Both the position numbers and the translations under genes were made by a program. From positions 434,001 through 498,000 of the forward strand of contig NZ_CP112972.1 in assembly GCF_026410925.1 (NCBI RefSeq): DNA of 64,000 nt. Direction: 5' to 3'. Below, piece after piece: positions 62,393 through 64,000 of this stretch. Below the pieces are notes generated by a model. It was not told the DNA's origin. It made no database searches and saw only the letters and a program-made list of their open reading frames with translations. Position 1 is the first letter of the stretch, and each line of letters begins with the position of its first letter. Origin of the DNA: Halovenus salina (lineage in GTDB: Archaea; Halobacteriota; Halobacteria; Halobacteriales; Haloarculaceae).

Positions 62393-63256
62393 TTACCCGA
62401 GCGACGCCGGGTCGATTACCGCCTTGTCGGTCACGATACGGTCGAGCAATTCGACGGGCGTGGCGTCGTAAGCCGGGTTCTCGATTTCGAACCCGTCGGC
62501 CGGCTCTCGCATCACCTCGCTCGCTGCTCTGTGCTCGTTTTCGAACCGGAAGCCGCCTTCGATGAGTTTCGCACCCGACCCGACCGAGAGTACCGGGACA
62601 CCGCTGTCTGCTGCTGTCGCGGCCAGTGGGTACGTCCCGACGCGGTTGTGGAGTGTCCGGTCGACGATACAGGTCATGCCAACGAGGACGCGGTCGCACT
62701 CGGGCAGGTAGCTTCCGGCGGCACTGTCGACGACCAGCTTTGTCTCGACGCCATCGGTCTCGGCCAGTCGGCGCGCAGTCTTCCGGCCGAGATATCGCGG
62801 GCGGGATTCGGTCACGTAGACGGTGTACTCGCCGCCGTCCTCGACGGCGGTCTCTATCGCCGAGAGTACCGTCGTCGAGTAATCGTGTGTCAAAAGCGTC
62901 TCTCGGTCACCCAGGAGGTCTGCGAGTCGGCTGGCGGCCGCCGATTTCCCCTGTTCGACACGCTCGATGACTTCGTCGATAATCTCGGCTGTCCGTTGCT
63001 TGGCCTCACCGACGGTGTCGGTATCCGTCTCGTCGACTCTGCGCACGATTTCGCGCTGTGTGTTGTGCAACGATGCATGAGAGGGGTTCGCTCGACGGAG
63101 GGCGTTGCTGTTGCGTTCGAGGCTCCGTTTGTAGTCACCCACCGACGGGAACTCGCGGTCGGCGACCGACTTGAGCGCTCGTGCGGCCTTGATCGCCACC
63201 TCCGAGGAGCTGTGTGTCTGCATTCCGGCGATCTCCTCGGCTGTCTCGTCTATCAT
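62393..63256 (-). CDS. eIF-2B alpha-like / ribose-1,5-bisphosphate-isomerase-type protein
   Basis: A 287-residue protein of the eIF2B/MtnA/RBPI superfamily. The helical N-terminus (EVAIKAARALKSVAD) precedes a Rossmann-like half with LLTHDYSTTVL, VYVTESRPRYLGRKTARRLA and LVGMTCIVDRTLHNRVGTYPLA. The catalytic Cys and Asp expected in isomerases are only partly evident, so the call stops at the family level. Start MIDETAEE chosen by fit. Confidence 0.8.
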   Translation of the reverse strand: MIDETAEEIAGMQTHSSSEVAIKAARALKSVADREFPSVGDYKRSLERNSNALRRANPSHASLHNTQREIVRRVDETDTDTVGEAKQRTAEIIDEVIERVEQGKSAAASRLADLLGDRETLLTHDYSTTVLSAIETAVEDGGEYTVYVTESRPRYLGRKTARRLAETDGVETKLVVDSAAGSYLPECDRVLVGMTCIVDRTLHNRVGTYPLAATAADSGVPVLSVGSGAKLIEGGFRFENEHRAASEVMREPADGFEIENPAYDATPVELLDRIVTDKAVIDPASLG

Positions 63257-63345
63257 ACCCGCACAAAGACACCCCTGGACAAAGGACTTTCTGGGTTCGG
63301 CAGGAAACCACACCATATTAGACAGTCGCCGTCCCGTCTCTACCT

Positions 63346-63885
63346 ATGCTTGGTCGACTGGTCGAGTTCGGGCCGATTCCACTTCTCCTGTGGGCCGTCG
63401 CGATGGTACACCAGCTCGGACACTACTACAGCGGCGGGCGAATCGTCGGCGTCCCTCGTTCCGAGATGAAACTCGTCAGCCCACTGGTTCCCCGGTATCT
63501 CGCCCTGCGCGGGGAGGGAGAGTGGGTCTCTCCACACGAGTTCGACCAGTACCGGACGTGTTACGAGCGCCACGAACCCAGCTACGAGAATCTCGAACGG
63601 TTCGTCACCGGCGGTGAAATCGTTCAGACGCTTGTCGTCGTCCCGGTGGCGTTCGGCGTGAGTCTCGCGGGCTTTCGCAGTCTGGGCGGGTCCTTGTTGT
63701 TGTGTTCGATTGCGGTGACGCTTCTGTACGTCACTGTCGACGCGGTCCGAACCTGGCGGAGCGGCAGTATTTCGGGGGATTACTCTGCGCTCTGGCACGT
63801 CTCTGCACGCGTGCCTGTCCTGTTGTTGATTGCCTTCCTTTCGGTTCACCTGAGCGTATTCTTCCTCCTCGCACAGAGCGTGTGA
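63346..63885 (+). CDS. Membrane protein with an M50-like HQLGH motif
   Basis: A 179-residue protein with helices at about 8-25, 90-120 and 150-175. The first helix ends in MVHQLGHYYSGGRIVGVPRSEM, like the HELGHxxxG of site-2-protease (M50) peptidases but with Gln in place of the catalytic Glu. A charged segment follows. It may be an inactive relative or a chance likeness. Function unknown. Confidence 0.65.
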   Translation: MLGRLVEFGPIPLLLWAVAMVHQLGHYYSGGRIVGVPRSEMKLVSPLVPRYLALRGEGEWVSPHEFDQYRTCYERHEPSYENLERFVTGGEIVQTLVVVPVAFGVSLAGFRSLGGSLLLCSIAVTLLYVTVDAVRTWRSGSISGDYSALWHVSARVPVLLLIAFLSVHLSVFFLLAQSV

Positions 63886-63926
63886 CTCGCCACGCCTATG
63901 GTTCTCGGTCTCTCAGAGGTGTCTGT

Positions 63927-64000
63927 ATGGACGCACTGTCGGCAGTCACCGTCCGAGACAGAGCAGTCTATCTTGACGGTGTCCTCGTCGTCGCCGACCT
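63927..64000 (+). CDS. Metallophosphoesterase, N-terminal part only
   Basis: The first 24 codons, MDALSAVTVRDRAVYLDGVL and then VVAD, run off the window. VVAD is the start of the D-x-H metal motif (LVVADLHLG) of haloarchaeal DNA-repair-type phosphoesterases. Partial, so the name is provisional. Confidence 0.55.
   Translation, partial: MDALSAVTVRDRAVYLDGVLVVAD

Overview
The window reads as the chromosome of a halophilic archaeon (class Halobacteria). Encoded proteins are strongly acidic, many starts lie about 25-30 bases behind a TATA-like element with no ribosome binding site (leaderless transcripts), and typical haloarchaeal families recur (TFE, RfcS, Dph2, XPB-type helicase, AglJ, DUF2110, DUF5803, DUF373, HTH-10 regulators, Tat-exported proteins). 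It falls into two parts: a patchwork of accessory DNA from 1 to about 41.3 kb, and ordinary housekeeping genes from about 41.6 kb to the end.

Left accessory part (1-10.1 kb): a decayed transposase; an energy-coupling-factor (ECF) uptake cassette (fused double ATPase, T component, S component) with an MBL-fold hydrolase at its end and a second MBL-fold paralog reading away from it; an Lrp/TRASH metal-sensing regulator beside the stump of an ABC ATPase gene; a lipoprotein; a frameshifted serpin; and a tyrosine recombinase coupled to a DUF5805 protein.

The central element (about 10.3-30.1 kb) looks like an integrated pleolipovirus-type provirus. A minus-strand train (24.07 down to 15.98 kb) encodes small membrane proteins, a secreted beta-rich protein, a Tat-exported membrane-anchored MBL-fold hydrolase, a large Tat-exported spike-like protein, two further membrane proteins, a P-loop ATPase, several tiny membrane peptides and a nuclease-like protein. 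Around it lie a minimal tyrosine recombinase (25.7 kb), a pilin, two PhiH1-repressor-like proteins and trains of tiny overlapping plus-strand genes (10.4-11.6 and 28.1-30.0 kb). A palindrome with core CCCGCATGCGGG occurs six times, only inside this element, usually at a gene end where it encodes a PHPHAGGG-like tail. Several transcription units start behind hairpins. The element has itself been invaded by an IS6-family insertion sequence, an eight-bladed beta-propeller gene and a transposase remnant.

The stretch 30-41.3 kb is a gene graveyard with islands of intact genes (lipoprotein, DUF6069-like and DUF2892 membrane proteins, ferritin-like protein, KatG, HTH regulators, DUF2249 protein). 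Between them are remnants of a transposase, a histidine kinase, a chemotaxis transducer and a nitric-oxide-synthase oxygenase, plus a second IS6 copy.

From 41.6 kb on the genes are intact and densely packed: rhomboid protease, dph2, METTL5-type methyltransferase, mutL, SlyD-like FKBP, DUF5803, DUF2110, TFE, NAD kinase/IMPase fusion, glutamine amidotransferase, KASIII-like synthase, alpha/beta hydrolase, alaS, rfcS, DUF5789, aglJ, XPB helicase, DUF373, eIF2B-like protein, a membrane protein and the start of a phosphoesterase. All functional calls come from reading the sequence; no database search was run.
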